A DNA stretch of 64,000 nt from Daejeonella rubra (GTDB lineage Bacteria; Bacteroidota; Bacteroidia; Sphingobacteriales; Sphingobacteriaceae): assembly GCF_900103545.1 (NCBI RefSeq), contig NZ_FNHH01000006.1, positions 1 to 64,000 of the forward strand, in the 5' to 3' direction. Under the pieces are notes generated by a model. That model did not search any database. It had not been told where the DNA came from and was given only the letters and a program-made list of their open reading frames with translations. The position numbers and the translations under genes were made by a program. Positions 18,284 to 27,169 of this stretch are shown piece after piece (within the stretch, counting starts at the first letter, position 1; every line of letters starts with the position of its first letter).

Positions 18284-19657
18284 CTAAATTCCATTTACTC
18301 GCCAGCCTTTGCGATACTTGCGACGCAAGTATTTTTCGGCTTCCGGGTAATTAGGGAACTTCATCCTGGCAGAATCCCATTCCAGCACCTTGCCAGGAAC
18401 GCGAATAGCTATTGTGCCCAGGATTATAGCCTCGGTCATCGGCCCGGACTGGGCGAAGTGAGATTCGGTCTTTTCACCACCGAGGCAAGCATTTATGAAG
18501 TGATGATAATGATTGCGGTTTTCGAGTTTCGGATGTATATAATCCTTAAATTTACTCTCCGGCAAAAGTTTAGGCATCCCGCCATGCGGTATGAGCAAGG
18601 CACCTTCAGTACCGATTAGCATCGCTGATTCAGCCGGATAATCTTCCACTGAGTATAGGGCTCGGACTTCTTTTGGCGGATAGAACTCACCGTCGAACCA
18701 TTCCAGGGGAAGCACATTCGATTCGGTGAGCTGATTGCCAGGAAACATCCATGTAATATGATTGCCTTGAGGCCATGTGTCAGCCCGGCGTTCAGAAGAG
18801 TCTTGCCAGGATTTCTGTACTTCTGCCATTACAGATTTGGGTGGTTTCATATCTAAACCTTTCCAGACTGCATCGAATATATGGCAGCCTATGTCACCAG
18901 ACCATCCAGTCCCGAAGTCCTGCCATGTTCTCCATATGGAAGGATGATAGATGCCAGGTACATAAGGGCGCATCGGTGCTGTGCCGATCCAATTCTCCCA
19001 GTTCAATTGTGGTGGCGGCTCCTGTCCCTGTGCTGGACGTGGCCCTTCGAGCCGGTATTTTGCGACAGCACCAGGGCGATTGGAGCAAAGATAGGCATGT
19101 TTGATTTTTCCGATAGCTCCTTCTCTAAGCCATTGAACAGCTGTGCGGTCGCCAAAGGTAGAGGCAACCTGTGTTCCGAGTTGTGTAATTACTCCGGCCT
19201 TGACCGCTTCATTAGTGAGAATGCGCACTTCCGCGACATCGTGACACATAGGCTTCTGACAATAAACATGTTTTCCATTACGAATTGCCTGTATTGCGAT
19301 GGCAAAGTGATTATGGTCAGGAACTGTTACGTTTACTGAGTCTATCCTGTTACCCTCCACCTTAAGCAGTTCGCGCCAGTCTGTATAAGTGCGGGCACCC
19401 GGAATTGCTTCTGATGCCCTTTTTAAATTGTTTGCGTCCACGTCGCATATTGCAACAATTTGCAGATTCGGATGCATTTTGAAATTTTGCAAGTCGCCCC
19501 ATCCCATCCCTCCCACGCCAATGCAGGCATGGTTAAGTTTGCCTACCGGTGATGCAGCTTTGGCGGATGGCCTGAGGATCAGGGGCCCGGCAATAGCAGC
19601 AGTTGCGGCAGTTAGCAAAAAATGCCGGCGCGATACTAAACGATTCTTACCTTTCAT
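18284..19657 (-). CDS. Gfo/Idh/MocA family oxidoreductase with Tat signal
   Basis: This 457-residue NAD(P)-dependent oxidoreductase starts with a twin-arginine signal (SRRHFL at 9-14, then a hydrophobic stretch ending near AKA). That predicts folded export with bound cofactor. The Rossmann motif GVGGMGWGD starts near 47, and the catalytic lysine segment reads CQKPMCHD in place of the usual EKP. The C-terminal half matches the Bacteroidota-type extended family. It follows the isomerase gene by 77 bp, so it probably belongs to the same transcript. Exported members of this family act on free sugars or glycosides, often through 3-keto intermediates. The substrate here is unknown. Confidence 0.92.
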   Translation of the reverse strand: MKGKNRLVSRRHFLLTAATAAIAGPLILRPSAKAASPVGKLNHACIGVGGMGWGDLQNFKMHPNLQIVAICDVDANNLKRASEAIPGARTYTDWRELLKVEGNRIDSVNVTVPDHNHFAIAIQAIRNGKHVYCQKPMCHDVAEVRILTNEAVKAGVITQLGTQVASTFGDRTAVQWLREGAIGKIKHAYLCSNRPGAVAKYRLEGPRPAQGQEPPPQLNWENWIGTAPMRPYVPGIYHPSIWRTWQDFGTGWSGDIGCHIFDAVWKGLDMKPPKSVMAEVQKSWQDSSERRADTWPQGNHITWMFPGNQLTESNVLPLEWFDGEFYPPKEVRALYSVEDYPAESAMLIGTEGALLIPHGGMPKLLPESKFKDYIHPKLENRNHYHHFINACLGGEKTESHFAQSGPMTEAIILGTIAIRVPGKVLEWDSARMKFPNYPEAEKYLRRKYRKGWRVNGI

Positions 19658-19734
19658 AATTCAGGGATATTTTTTTTATATTTAATTTGCTTTGTTAAAC
19701 TGTAGAGTAGATGCTTCTTAAAATAGCAATCCCC

Positions 19735-20790
19735 TTAATTTATGCCGATGATTCTTCGGTTAAACTCATCATTTTTACTGGCTCGGGCAAAATCATCAAA
19801 TGCCTTTTCAGTCACTCTGATGATATGGTCATTGATAAAAGCAGCTCCTTCGCGCGCGCCATCTTCAGGATGCTTGATACAGCATTCCCATTCCATCACC
19901 GCCCAGCCAGTATAATCATATTGAGTGAGTTTACTGAATATCTTTTTAAAATCAACCTGCCCATCACCCGGAGAGCGGTATCTGCCAGCCCGGTCAGCCC
20001 AGTTCTGGTAGCCACCAAAGGTTCCCTGTTTGCCTGTTGAGTTGAACTCAGCATCTTTCACATGAAAGGCTTTGATACGTTCGTGATAATGATCGATATA
20101 TTGAACATAATCCAGACATTGCAATACAAAATGGGATGGGTCGTATAAGAGACATGCCCTGGGGTGATTATTAACCTTTTCAAGGAACATTTCATAGGTC
20201 ACACCGTCAAACAGGTCTTCACCGGGATGGATCTCATAACAAACATCCACGCCATGCTCATCAAAATGGTCAAGTATCGGCAGCCATCTCTTAGCCAGTT
20301 CCTTAAATCCTGCATCCACCAGTCCGGCCGGTCTTTGCGGCCATGGATGCCAGGTATGCCATAATAATGACCCGCTAAAGGTTGCATGCGCATTGAGTCC
20401 CATATTTTTAGAGGCAACAGCACCGTACTTTAATTGCTGAACAGCCCATTCTGTCCGGGCTTTCGGATTGTTATGTACCGATGGGGGTGCAAAGCCATCA
20501 AACAGCAGGTCATATGCGGGATTTACGGCAATGAGCTGTCCCTGTAAATGGGTCGATAATTCGGTGATCTCTAAGCCGCATTCATTTACTATCCCTTTAA
20601 TTTCATCCGCATAGGTTTTGCTTTCAGCTGCCTTTTGAAGATCAATACAGCGGCTGTCCCAGGTAGGGATCTGTACGCCGGCGTATCCAAGGCTTTTTGC
20701 CCATTTGCAAATGGATTCCAAACTGTTAAATGGTGCTTCGTCACCTAAAAATTGAGCCAGGAATATTCCGGGTCCTTTTATAGTAGTCAT
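19735..20790 (-). CDS. Sugar phosphate isomerase/epimerase (xylose isomerase-like TIM barrel)
   Basis: This 351-residue protein has no signal peptide and carries the metal-binding pattern of the AP endonuclease 2/xylose isomerase-like family. Visible segments are ITELSTHLQG, CYEIHPGEDLFDG, LLYDPSHFVLQ, AFHVKDAEF and WAVMEWECC. It is 10 bp downstream of the Gfo/Idh/MocA gene 20801-21958, a pairing common in inositol and keto-sugar catabolism. The predicted role is isomerisation or epimerisation of the oxidised sugar made by its neighbour. Confidence 0.9.
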   Translation of the reverse strand: MTTIKGPGIFLAQFLGDEAPFNSLESICKWAKSLGYAGVQIPTWDSRCIDLQKAAESKTYADEIKGIVNECGLEITELSTHLQGQLIAVNPAYDLLFDGFAPPSVHNNPKARTEWAVQQLKYGAVASKNMGLNAHATFSGSLLWHTWHPWPQRPAGLVDAGFKELAKRWLPILDHFDEHGVDVCYEIHPGEDLFDGVTYEMFLEKVNNHPRACLLYDPSHFVLQCLDYVQYIDHYHERIKAFHVKDAEFNSTGKQGTFGGYQNWADRAGRYRSPGDGQVDFKKIFSKLTQYDYTGWAVMEWECCIKHPEDGAREGAAFINDHIIRVTEKAFDDFARASKNDEFNRRIIGIN

Positions 20791-20800
20791 ATTTTATTAA

Positions 20801-21958
20801 TTAAACTTCAAAATTTGTCCATTTATCATTGCTCAAACTGCTTTTAACTACATTGTCGATAAAGGCCATTCCTCTTACTCCTTCATTCACCGATGGAAAA
20901 TCCAGAGCTTCAGGAGCAGGTACTGTTCCATCTGTCCGGGCCGAAAGGCACAGTGCAAAATTACGGTAGAGGTTACCGAAAGCTTCCAGGTAACCTTCGG
21001 GATGTCCGCCTGGTGTGCGGGAATTGAAGGCGGCAAAGTTTGAAAGATTATGTCCTCCTGTTCTTAAAATTTGCACAGGCTCATCCAGCCACTTCAGAAT
21101 TAAGGTGTTCGGCTCCTGCTGGGCCCATTCAAGTCCGCCTTTTTCACCATAAATTCGGATCTTTAAAGCATTTTCTTCTCCTGCTGCAACCTGGGATGCG
21201 ATCAGTACACCGTTTGCTTCATTGTCAAATTTTAGCAGAACGTTTCCGTCATCATCCAGTGCCCTGCCCTCAACCATAATGTTCAGGTCGGCGCAAAGCT
21301 TTGTGATTTTTAAACCACTGATATATTCCGCCAGATGTGCGGCATGGGTACCGATATCGCCCATACAACCACTTTTTCCTGACCTTGCCGGATCTGTACG
21401 CCACTCAGCCTGTGGATTTCCATCTTTTTCAGATAATCGGCTTAACCATCCCTGAGGGTATTCCACAATTACTTTCCTGATCTTACCCATGGCACCTTCC
21501 CGGATCATTTGTTTAGCCTGTTTCACCATAGGGTAACCGGCATAAGTGTGCGTAAGGAGTAAGCTCAGTCCAGTATCTTCCACTTTTTTCTTAAGCTGCT
21601 TTGCTTCATCAAGAGTAAAAGTGATCGGCTTGTCGATCACAACATGGAAACCATGTTCCAGTGCCATCATTGCCGGAGCAAAGTGGGCATGATTTGGGGT
21701 GACAATGCTCACAAAGTCCATTCTCTTGTCCGCAGGAAGCAGGCTCTCTTTCAGAATCATTTCTTCAAAATTGGGATAGATTCTGTCTTCCGGAAGAAAA
21801 AGCGATCTTCCGCTTTCGAGAGCTTTTTCCGGGCTGGAACTGAGTGCCCCGCATACGAGCTCGATCAGGCCGTCCATGTTGGCAGCAATCCGGTGAATGC
21901 CGCCGATAAAGGCACCTTTTCCTCCGCCAATCATTCCCATTCTTAATTTTCTGTTCAT
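20801..21958 (-). CDS. Gfo/Idh/MocA family oxidoreductase (cytoplasmic)
   Basis: This 385-residue NAD(P)-dependent enzyme has the Rossmann start MGMIGGGKGAFIGGIHR, the catalytic VIDKPITF segment near 115 and a C-terminal alpha/beta substrate domain containing GDIGTHAAHLAEYISG. No export signal is seen. It is the first gene of a three-gene minus-strand unit with the isomerase and a Tat-exported paralogue. The family oxidises or reduces sugar hydroxyls, including C3 of glucosides and positions of inositols. The pairing of a cytoplasmic and an exported paralogue suggests steps in two compartments. Confidence 0.92.
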   Translation of the reverse strand: MNRKLRMGMIGGGKGAFIGGIHRIAANMDGLIELVCGALSSSPEKALESGRSLFLPEDRIYPNFEEMILKESLLPADKRMDFVSIVTPNHAHFAPAMMALEHGFHVVIDKPITFTLDEAKQLKKKVEDTGLSLLLTHTYAGYPMVKQAKQMIREGAMGKIRKVIVEYPQGWLSRLSEKDGNPQAEWRTDPARSGKSGCMGDIGTHAAHLAEYISGLKITKLCADLNIMVEGRALDDDGNVLLKFDNEANGVLIASQVAAGEENALKIRIYGEKGGLEWAQQEPNTLILKWLDEPVQILRTGGHNLSNFAAFNSRTPGGHPEGYLEAFGNLYRNFALCLSARTDGTVPAPEALDFPSVNEGVRGMAFIDNVVKSSLSNDKWTNFEV

Positions 21959-22321
21959 ACTATGTTGTTTAAAATATTAACTAGTATTAAAACAATATGT
22001 CAGAAACTAAAGTAATTAATCAGGTTTAGCTAAAATGTCGTTGATTTAACAATAACTATCACATTTAAAACAATTTTGCCTTTTTAAATAATTTGACAGT
22101 ATATTCTTGGGAGGTGATCAAAAAAAATTAAATTAAAATATCATAAATCAGAAATTGAATATTATTTTTAAAAAATCGCTTTGCCTATTACTAAATAGTT
22201 AGTAAAAGCTAACTATTCTTTCTCTTGTTTTTAGTCTTAATTTATAATTAACTCTATAATTCGATTTATTGCTTGTCTTTAATATTAATTAACAGGGATT
22301 TAAAAAAAAATATAAATAAAA
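21959..22321. other. 363-bp AT-rich divergent intergenic region
   Basis: This spacer separates the minus-strand Gfo/Idh/MocA unit from the plus-strand DUF3500 gene and must hold promoters for both. It is strongly AT-rich with many A and T runs. No convincing TAnnTTTG element or coding frame was found. Confidence 0.5.
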
Positions 22322-23341
22322 ATGAAGAAAACTCTTTTTTTGCTGATCACATTGTTGCTAATGCAGGGTATTGTCTTTGGACAGGATGCAGTTTCACTAG
22401 CTAACCGTTTTATCGCATTGCTCAGTGAGGCCCAAAAGACCGAAAGCGTTTTCCCTTTTGATGTGGAAGAACGGTATAATTTTCATTTTGTTCCAAAGCA
22501 GAGGAGAGGGATCACCTTTAATGAAATGAATCCCCCGCAACATAAACTGGCATTGGAATTATTACGGTCATGCCTTGGTGAAGAAACTTTCAAAAAGACC
22601 AATGATATCATGCAATTAGAAAATGTGCTGAAAGAATTGGAAAATAGAAAACCAGAGGATCGGTTTCGTGATCCGGGAAATTACCATTTTACAATTTTTG
22701 GAACGCCCTCATCAAAAACCATTTGGGGTTGGCGATTTGAAGGGCATCATATTTCTTTCAATTTCTCATTTAATAAAAAAACACTGGTAGCAGGCACTCC
22801 AGGATTTCTTGGAAGCAATCCTGCAATAGTACTTGACGGACCACTGGCAGGCAAGCAGGTATTGAAACAGGAGGCAGATAGGGGATTTGCTTTATTGAAC
22901 TCCCTGACAAATCCACAAATAAAAAAGGCGATCATCGATACAGTAGCATTTGCAGATATCCAAACATTTAATAAACGTGATGCGATGCTTGGAAAACCTG
23001 TTGGAATCAGGTATTCTGAATTGTCAAAAGAACAGCAATCTTTAATGCTGCAGCTGATCAGTCTTTATGTTCATCGCTACAAGCATGATTTTGCCGAAAA
23101 AATGATGCAGGAGATTCAAAAGGAGGGTTTAGAAAATATTTGGTTTGCATGGGCTGGCCATACCAGGCCAGTAATAGGTAAAGGTTCATACTACCGTGTA
23201 CAGGGGCCAACAATTCTTATTGAATACGATAATACTCAGAATAATGCTAACCATGTTCACTCTGTACTTCGCGACTTAAAACATGATTTTGGAGGAGATC
23301 TGTTGTTAGAGCATTACAAAAAGGGGCATTCACATAAATAA
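22322..23341 (+). CDS. DUF3500 domain exported protein
   Basis: This 339-residue protein has a clear Sec signal peptide (MKKTLFLLI to GIVFGQ, about 21 residues). The mature part matches DUF3500, with PKQRRGITFNEM, a GTPSSKTIWGWRFEGHHISFNFSF-type core, TPGFLGSNPA and a C-terminal IEYDNTQNNANHVHSVLRDL. The catalytic role of this family is not established to my knowledge. Conserved His and Asp residues in the core (HHISFNFS, NHVHS) could suggest an enzyme or a metal site. It stands alone on the plus strand, divergent from the keto-sugar genes, and ends at a strong terminator. Confidence 0.88.
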   Translation: MKKTLFLLITLLLMQGIVFGQDAVSLANRFIALLSEAQKTESVFPFDVEERYNFHFVPKQRRGITFNEMNPPQHKLALELLRSCLGEETFKKTNDIMQLENVLKELENRKPEDRFRDPGNYHFTIFGTPSSKTIWGWRFEGHHISFNFSFNKKTLVAGTPGFLGSNPAIVLDGPLAGKQVLKQEADRGFALLNSLTNPQIKKAIIDTVAFADIQTFNKRDAMLGKPVGIRYSELSKEQQSLMLQLISLYVHRYKHDFAEKMMQEIQKEGLENIWFAWAGHTRPVIGKGSYYRVQGPTILIEYDNTQNNANHVHSVLRDLKHDFGGDLLLEHYKKGHSHK

Positions 23342-23375
23342 TCAGCTGATTTCAGGGTTAAAAAAATCAGGACAT

Positions 23376-23421
23376 AAAATAAAGGCCCCGATTCAGTTTT
23401 TTGAATCGGGGCCTTTATTTT
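23376..23421. terminator. Perfect bidirectional terminator
   Basis: Two perfect 20-base arms (23376-23395 and 23402-23421) surround a 6-nt loop. The stem is GC-rich in the middle and flanked by A on one side and T on the other. It sits between the convergent DUF3500 and PUR genes and can end transcription from both. Confidence 0.92.
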
Positions 23422-23444
23422 AGACCAGAAATATTTTAAATCAG

Positions 23445-23774
23445 TTATATCTCAAATGAGAAATCGTCATCTGCTTTTGTCTGCTCTGTATGATTCTCTG
23501 AATATTCGTATCTTTTTTCTACGACTTCCTGATTAGCCTTAATATAATCGATGGTATCCTTCAGGCCTTCTGCAAATTTTTCAAAGTCCTCCTTGTAAAG
23601 GAAGATCTTGTGCTTTATAAAAACACCATCTTCCAACCGTTTCTTACTTTCTGTTACGGTTACATAGTAATCGTTTGAACGCGTAGCTTTAACATCGAAA
23701 AAGTAGGTGCGCTTCCCGGCTCTTACCTTCTTCGAAAAAACCTCTTCTCTTTCTTTGTTGTCGAAATCTCCCAT
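23445..23774 (-). CDS. PUR family DNA/RNA-binding protein (DUF3276)
   Basis: This 109-residue protein matches the bacterial PUR-alpha-like family (DUF3276), small single-stranded nucleic-acid-binding proteins widespread in Bacteroidota and spirochaetes. The visible PUR pattern is VFSKKVRAGKRTYFFDVKAT, then NDYYVTVTESKKR, then FIKHKIFLYKEDFEKFAEGL, a beta-beta-beta-alpha repeat. An acidic C-terminal tail follows. The cellular role is not known in detail and it stands as a single gene. Confidence 0.9.
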   Translation of the reverse strand: MGDFDNKEREEVFSKKVRAGKRTYFFDVKATRSNDYYVTVTESKKRLEDGVFIKHKIFLYKEDFEKFAEGLKDTIDYIKANQEVVEKRYEYSENHTEQTKADDDFSFEI

Positions 23775-23946
23775 TGTTTTTTTTAGTTTCTTGGGGTAAA
23801 TATAATAGATATTCGGAAAGTAACAAATTGATTTTTTTAGGGTGATGGCATATTTCAGAATGGAATTCTAAGGGGATACATATTCATATTGGTTAATTAG
23901 AAGCCAATGTGAACCACCTGGCCTTTAATTATATGAACTACCCATA

Positions 23947-25731
23947 TCAGGGTGTCTGCTCTTCCAGAAGCTGTTTTTCGAATAGCTCGAAATAACTTCC
24001 TTTTAGTGCCATTAATGCCTCATGAGTGCCCTGCTCAATGATCTCTCCTCCATCCATCACCAGAATTTTGTCGGCATTCTTTATAGTGGATACCCGGTGA
24101 GCAATTAAAATACTGGTCTTGTTATTCATTAAACGTCCAAGATTATTTAGTATCTCTTCTTCAGTTCGGGTGTCAATCGCAGAAAGGCAATCATCAAAAA
24201 TAAGGATCTGAGGCTCTTTTATTATCGCTCTTGCAATGGAAAGCCTCTGTTTTTGTCCGCCGGAAAGGGTAATACCCCGTTCACCTATCATCGTTTGAAA
24301 GCCTTTTTCAAAACCTATTATATTTTCATGCAGGGCTGCATTTTGGGCAGCCTTTTCCACCTGACCGGGTTCTGCCACGGTTAGGCCAAATGCTATATTA
24401 TTAAAGATCGTATCCGAAAAGAGAAATACTTCCTGAGGAACAAAACCTACCTGATCACGATAATTGTTCAGATCCAGCTTTTCAACCTGATGATTATCAA
24501 TTAATATTTCGCCATTATCAGCATCATACATTCGCATTAATAAGTTCGCTATCGTTGACTTTCCGGAACCTGTTCGGCCAATAATTGCAAGAAATTGCCC
24601 TGGTTCAACTTTAAATGAGATGTTTTTAATTGCCTGAATGCCGGTATCAGGGTACTTAAAGCTAACATCCCTAAATTCTATTCCGCCTTTTAAGTCAATT
24701 TTTTCATTAGAATAAGAAACAATTTCTGGTTGGGTCTTTAAAAACTCATTGATCCTTTTCTGAGAAGCGGAAGCTCTCTGGACCAATGAAGTTACCCAGC
24801 CTAATGAGGTAACAGGGAAGGTAAGTTGATTGACATAAACAATAAATTCGGCGATATTACCAGAACTGATCGTTCCCTTAATTACTTCAATGCCACCAAT
24901 ATAAACCGTTATGATGGTACTCAAACCAACAAGCAATAGCATCATCGGATAAAATAAGGCCTGGATCTGGACCAGTGACATGGAATGTGTTTTATAATCT
25001 TCACTTTCCTGATTGAATTTTTTACGGATATCATCTTCCCGCACATAGGCTTTGATCACTCTGATTCCTGAGAAAGTTTCCTGCACAAAGCTAGACATGG
25101 ATGAAAGCTGCTGTTGTATTTTTTCACTCCTCTGGTTTATGATGGTATGCACATAATAGATCGTGACTGCAAGAAGGGGTAGGGGCAATAAGGAAAAAAA
25201 GGCAAGTCTGGCGTTTACACTAAACATAGCCACAATGATCAGAATGAATAGAACCGTTGTGTTGATGGTGTACATGATGGCAGGGCCAAGATACATTCTT
25301 ACTCTGCTGACATCCTCTGTAACCCTGTTCATTAGGTCGCCAGTATTATTACGACGGTAAAATGCCATGGATAGCTTTTGATAATGCTGATAGATCTCAT
25401 TTTTAAGATCATATTCAATATGCCTTGACATGAGGATAATTGTTTGCCTCATGAAAAACAGAAAAAGGCCTCTGAGTAAAGCAAGGGCCAATACAATCAG
25501 ACCAAAAAACAATAAACTCTGCCCAAAAATTATCTCAATTAGTTTTTGCCTTTCAAAGCCATTAAAAAGCCTGTAAATGGCAATATTTTCATTAACAAGG
25601 TCAAATGCAATACGAATGACCTGCGCCGGAAGCACAGCAAAAAGATTGGAAATAATTACAAACAGAACACCAGGCAGAAAGCGCCAGCGATATTTGTAGA
25701 AAAATTTATTGAGATATGCCAGTTCTTTCAT
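23947..25731 (-). CDS. ABC transporter, fused permease and ATP-binding protein
   Basis: This half-transporter of about 594 residues is an MsbA/MDR-type exporter that should work as a homodimer. I chose the ATG at 25731 over a TTG at 25749 because the upstream -7 element overlaps the longer start. Six membrane helices fill about residues 20-300. The nucleotide-binding domain has Walker A GRTGSGKST near 380, the signature LSGGQKQR, Walker B ILIFDDCLSA and the switch His in ILIAHRVST. It is monocistronic, so the substrate (lipid, drug or peptide) is unknown. Confidence 0.93.
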   Translation of the reverse strand: MKELAYLNKFFYKYRWRFLPGVLFVIISNLFAVLPAQVIRIAFDLVNENIAIYRLFNGFERQKLIEIIFGQSLLFFGLIVLALALLRGLFLFFMRQTIILMSRHIEYDLKNEIYQHYQKLSMAFYRRNNTGDLMNRVTEDVSRVRMYLGPAIMYTINTTVLFILIIVAMFSVNARLAFFSLLPLPLLAVTIYYVHTIINQRSEKIQQQLSSMSSFVQETFSGIRVIKAYVREDDIRKKFNQESEDYKTHSMSLVQIQALFYPMMLLLVGLSTIITVYIGGIEVIKGTISSGNIAEFIVYVNQLTFPVTSLGWVTSLVQRASASQKRINEFLKTQPEIVSYSNEKIDLKGGIEFRDVSFKYPDTGIQAIKNISFKVEPGQFLAIIGRTGSGKSTIANLLMRMYDADNGEILIDNHQVEKLDLNNYRDQVGFVPQEVFLFSDTIFNNIAFGLTVAEPGQVEKAAQNAALHENIIGFEKGFQTMIGERGITLSGGQKQRLSIARAIIKEPQILIFDDCLSAIDTRTEEEILNNLGRLMNNKTSILIAHRVSTIKNADKILVMDGGEIIEQGTHEALMALKGSYFELFEKQLLEEQTP

Positions 25732-25746
25732 CTGATCCTTGGCTTG

Positions 25747-25754
25747 CAAAAATA
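25747..25754 (-). promoter_or_regulatory. Promoter -7 element for the ABC transporter gene
   Basis: The minus strand reads TATTTTTG, a full match to the Bacteroidota TAnnTTTG element. It lies about 16 bp upstream of the ATG at 25731, implying a very short leader. No matching -33 TTTG was located at ideal spacing. Confidence 0.4.
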
Positions 25755-26011
25755 GGTATTTATGTTTTAGCTTATACGTTTTACGTCTTAAGTTTATTTA
25801 CTGTAAATGATTTAAGAGTGATATTTGTAATAATATGTTTTGTGGGCTGGTTTATTCGAAGAGAAAATGATAGTATCCAACTGTATGGTTCTTGTTAGCA
25901 AGTGGTTGTTATTAATCCTGCCGATATTCCTAAATATCAAAAGAGGAAGGAGATAGTTTTACTTTTAAATGATTTAGAATTTTGAATTAGGTCATAGTTT
26001 GGAATTTTTAC

Positions 26012-26019
26012 TACTTTTG
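26012..26019 (+). promoter_or_regulatory. Promoter -7 element for leucine dehydrogenase
   Basis: TACTTTTG matches the Bacteroidota TAnnTTTG element and lies 23 bp upstream of the start codon. A TTTG at 25998-26001 is closer than the usual spacing for a -33 box, so only the -7 part is supported. Confidence 0.5.
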
Positions 26020-26042
26020 TGGCCTAAAGTCAGGCAAGTAAC

Positions 26043-27131
26043 ATGATATTATCTCAATTTGATGAACATTCAGTTTTTAGTCAGCTTGATGCTTTTGGAC
26101 ATCAAAAAGTAGTTTACTGTAGTGATCCGGGTACAGGATTAAAGGCAATTATTGCCATTCATGATACAACTTTGGGGCCTGCCTTAGGTGGAACCCGGAT
26201 GCAGCCATACAAGTCAGAATACGAGGCATTGCATGATGTATTGCGTTTGTCGCGCAGTATGACCTACAAATCTGCGATTACAGGTTTAAATCTGGGTGGC
26301 GGGAAAGCAGTGATCATCGGAGATAGTCGTTTACATAAATCTGAAGCTCTGATGCGCCGGTTTGGTCGCTTTATTGAGAATCTCAATGGTTCTTTCATAA
26401 CTGCAGAAGATGTTGGTACCAACCCCAGGGATATGGAATATATCCGCATGGAAACCAAGTATGTTACAGGAATTCCTGAATCAATTGGCGGTAGTGGTGA
26501 TCCCTCTCCTGTAACTGCAAGAGGCGTGTTCATGGGAATAAAGGCATGTCTGAAGGAACATTTCGGGAATGATAGTCTCGCAGGAAAATCAATTGCAGTT
26601 CAGGGAATTGGCCATGTTGGAGAAAATCTTGTTGGATTACTCAGAAATGAGAACGCTAAGGTTTATATCAGCGATATTGATGAGGAACGTTTAGGTCAGG
26701 TTGCACAAAAATATGGAGCAATTGCCGTTGCAAATAATAGTCTTTTTGACCTTGATATTGATATTTATTCGCCTTGTGCCCTTGGTGCTACAGTGAACAC
26801 AGAAACTATTAACCGGTTAAAATGCTCGATCATAGCCGGTTCAGCTAATAATCAGCTTGCTGATGAAGTGGTTCATGGTAATATGTTGCTTGAGAAAGGG
26901 ATCATGTATGCACCGGATTATCTGATCAATGCCGGTGGTCTGATCAATTGTTACTCCGAGATTGCAGGGTTCAATAAAAAGAAAACGCTTCAGATGGCTG
27001 AAAACATCTATGATGCCACCAGAAGAGTATTGCAAAAATCAAAACTTGAGAATATCCCAACAAACGAAGCGGCAAATAAAATTGCCGAGAAACGTATTGA
27101 GGATATCAGAAAAATAAAAGCTTCCTATTAA
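26043..27131 (+). CDS. Leucine dehydrogenase-type Glu/Leu/Phe/Val dehydrogenase
   Basis: This 362-residue NAD-dependent amino-acid dehydrogenase reversibly deaminates a branched-chain amino acid to its 2-oxo acid. The catalytic pair is visible as Lys76 (MTYKSAI) and Lys88 in GLNLGGGKAV, with the TAEDVGTNPRDM segment following. The Rossmann domain has VQGIGHVGENL near 186. The short length (about 360 compared with 420-450) and these motifs favour leucine/valine dehydrogenase over glutamate dehydrogenase. It precedes nusB by 38 bp and may be co-transcribed with it. Confidence 0.92.
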   Translation: MILSQFDEHSVFSQLDAFGHQKVVYCSDPGTGLKAIIAIHDTTLGPALGGTRMQPYKSEYEALHDVLRLSRSMTYKSAITGLNLGGGKAVIIGDSRLHKSEALMRRFGRFIENLNGSFITAEDVGTNPRDMEYIRMETKYVTGIPESIGGSGDPSPVTARGVFMGIKACLKEHFGNDSLAGKSIAVQGIGHVGENLVGLLRNENAKVYISDIDEERLGQVAQKYGAIAVANNSLFDLDIDIYSPCALGATVNTETINRLKCSIIAGSANNQLADEVVHGNMLLEKGIMYAPDYLINAGGLINCYSEIAGFNKKKTLQMAENIYDATRRVLQKSKLENIPTNEAANKIAEKRIEDIRKIKASY

Positions 27132-27169
27132 TTTAATAGGATTTATTAAACACAAAATCGTTCTTATAC

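Noticed and set aside
18881..19339. 152-codon plus-strand open frame
   Set aside because: It lies entirely opposite the Gfo/Idh/MocA coding sequence and looks like its shadow.
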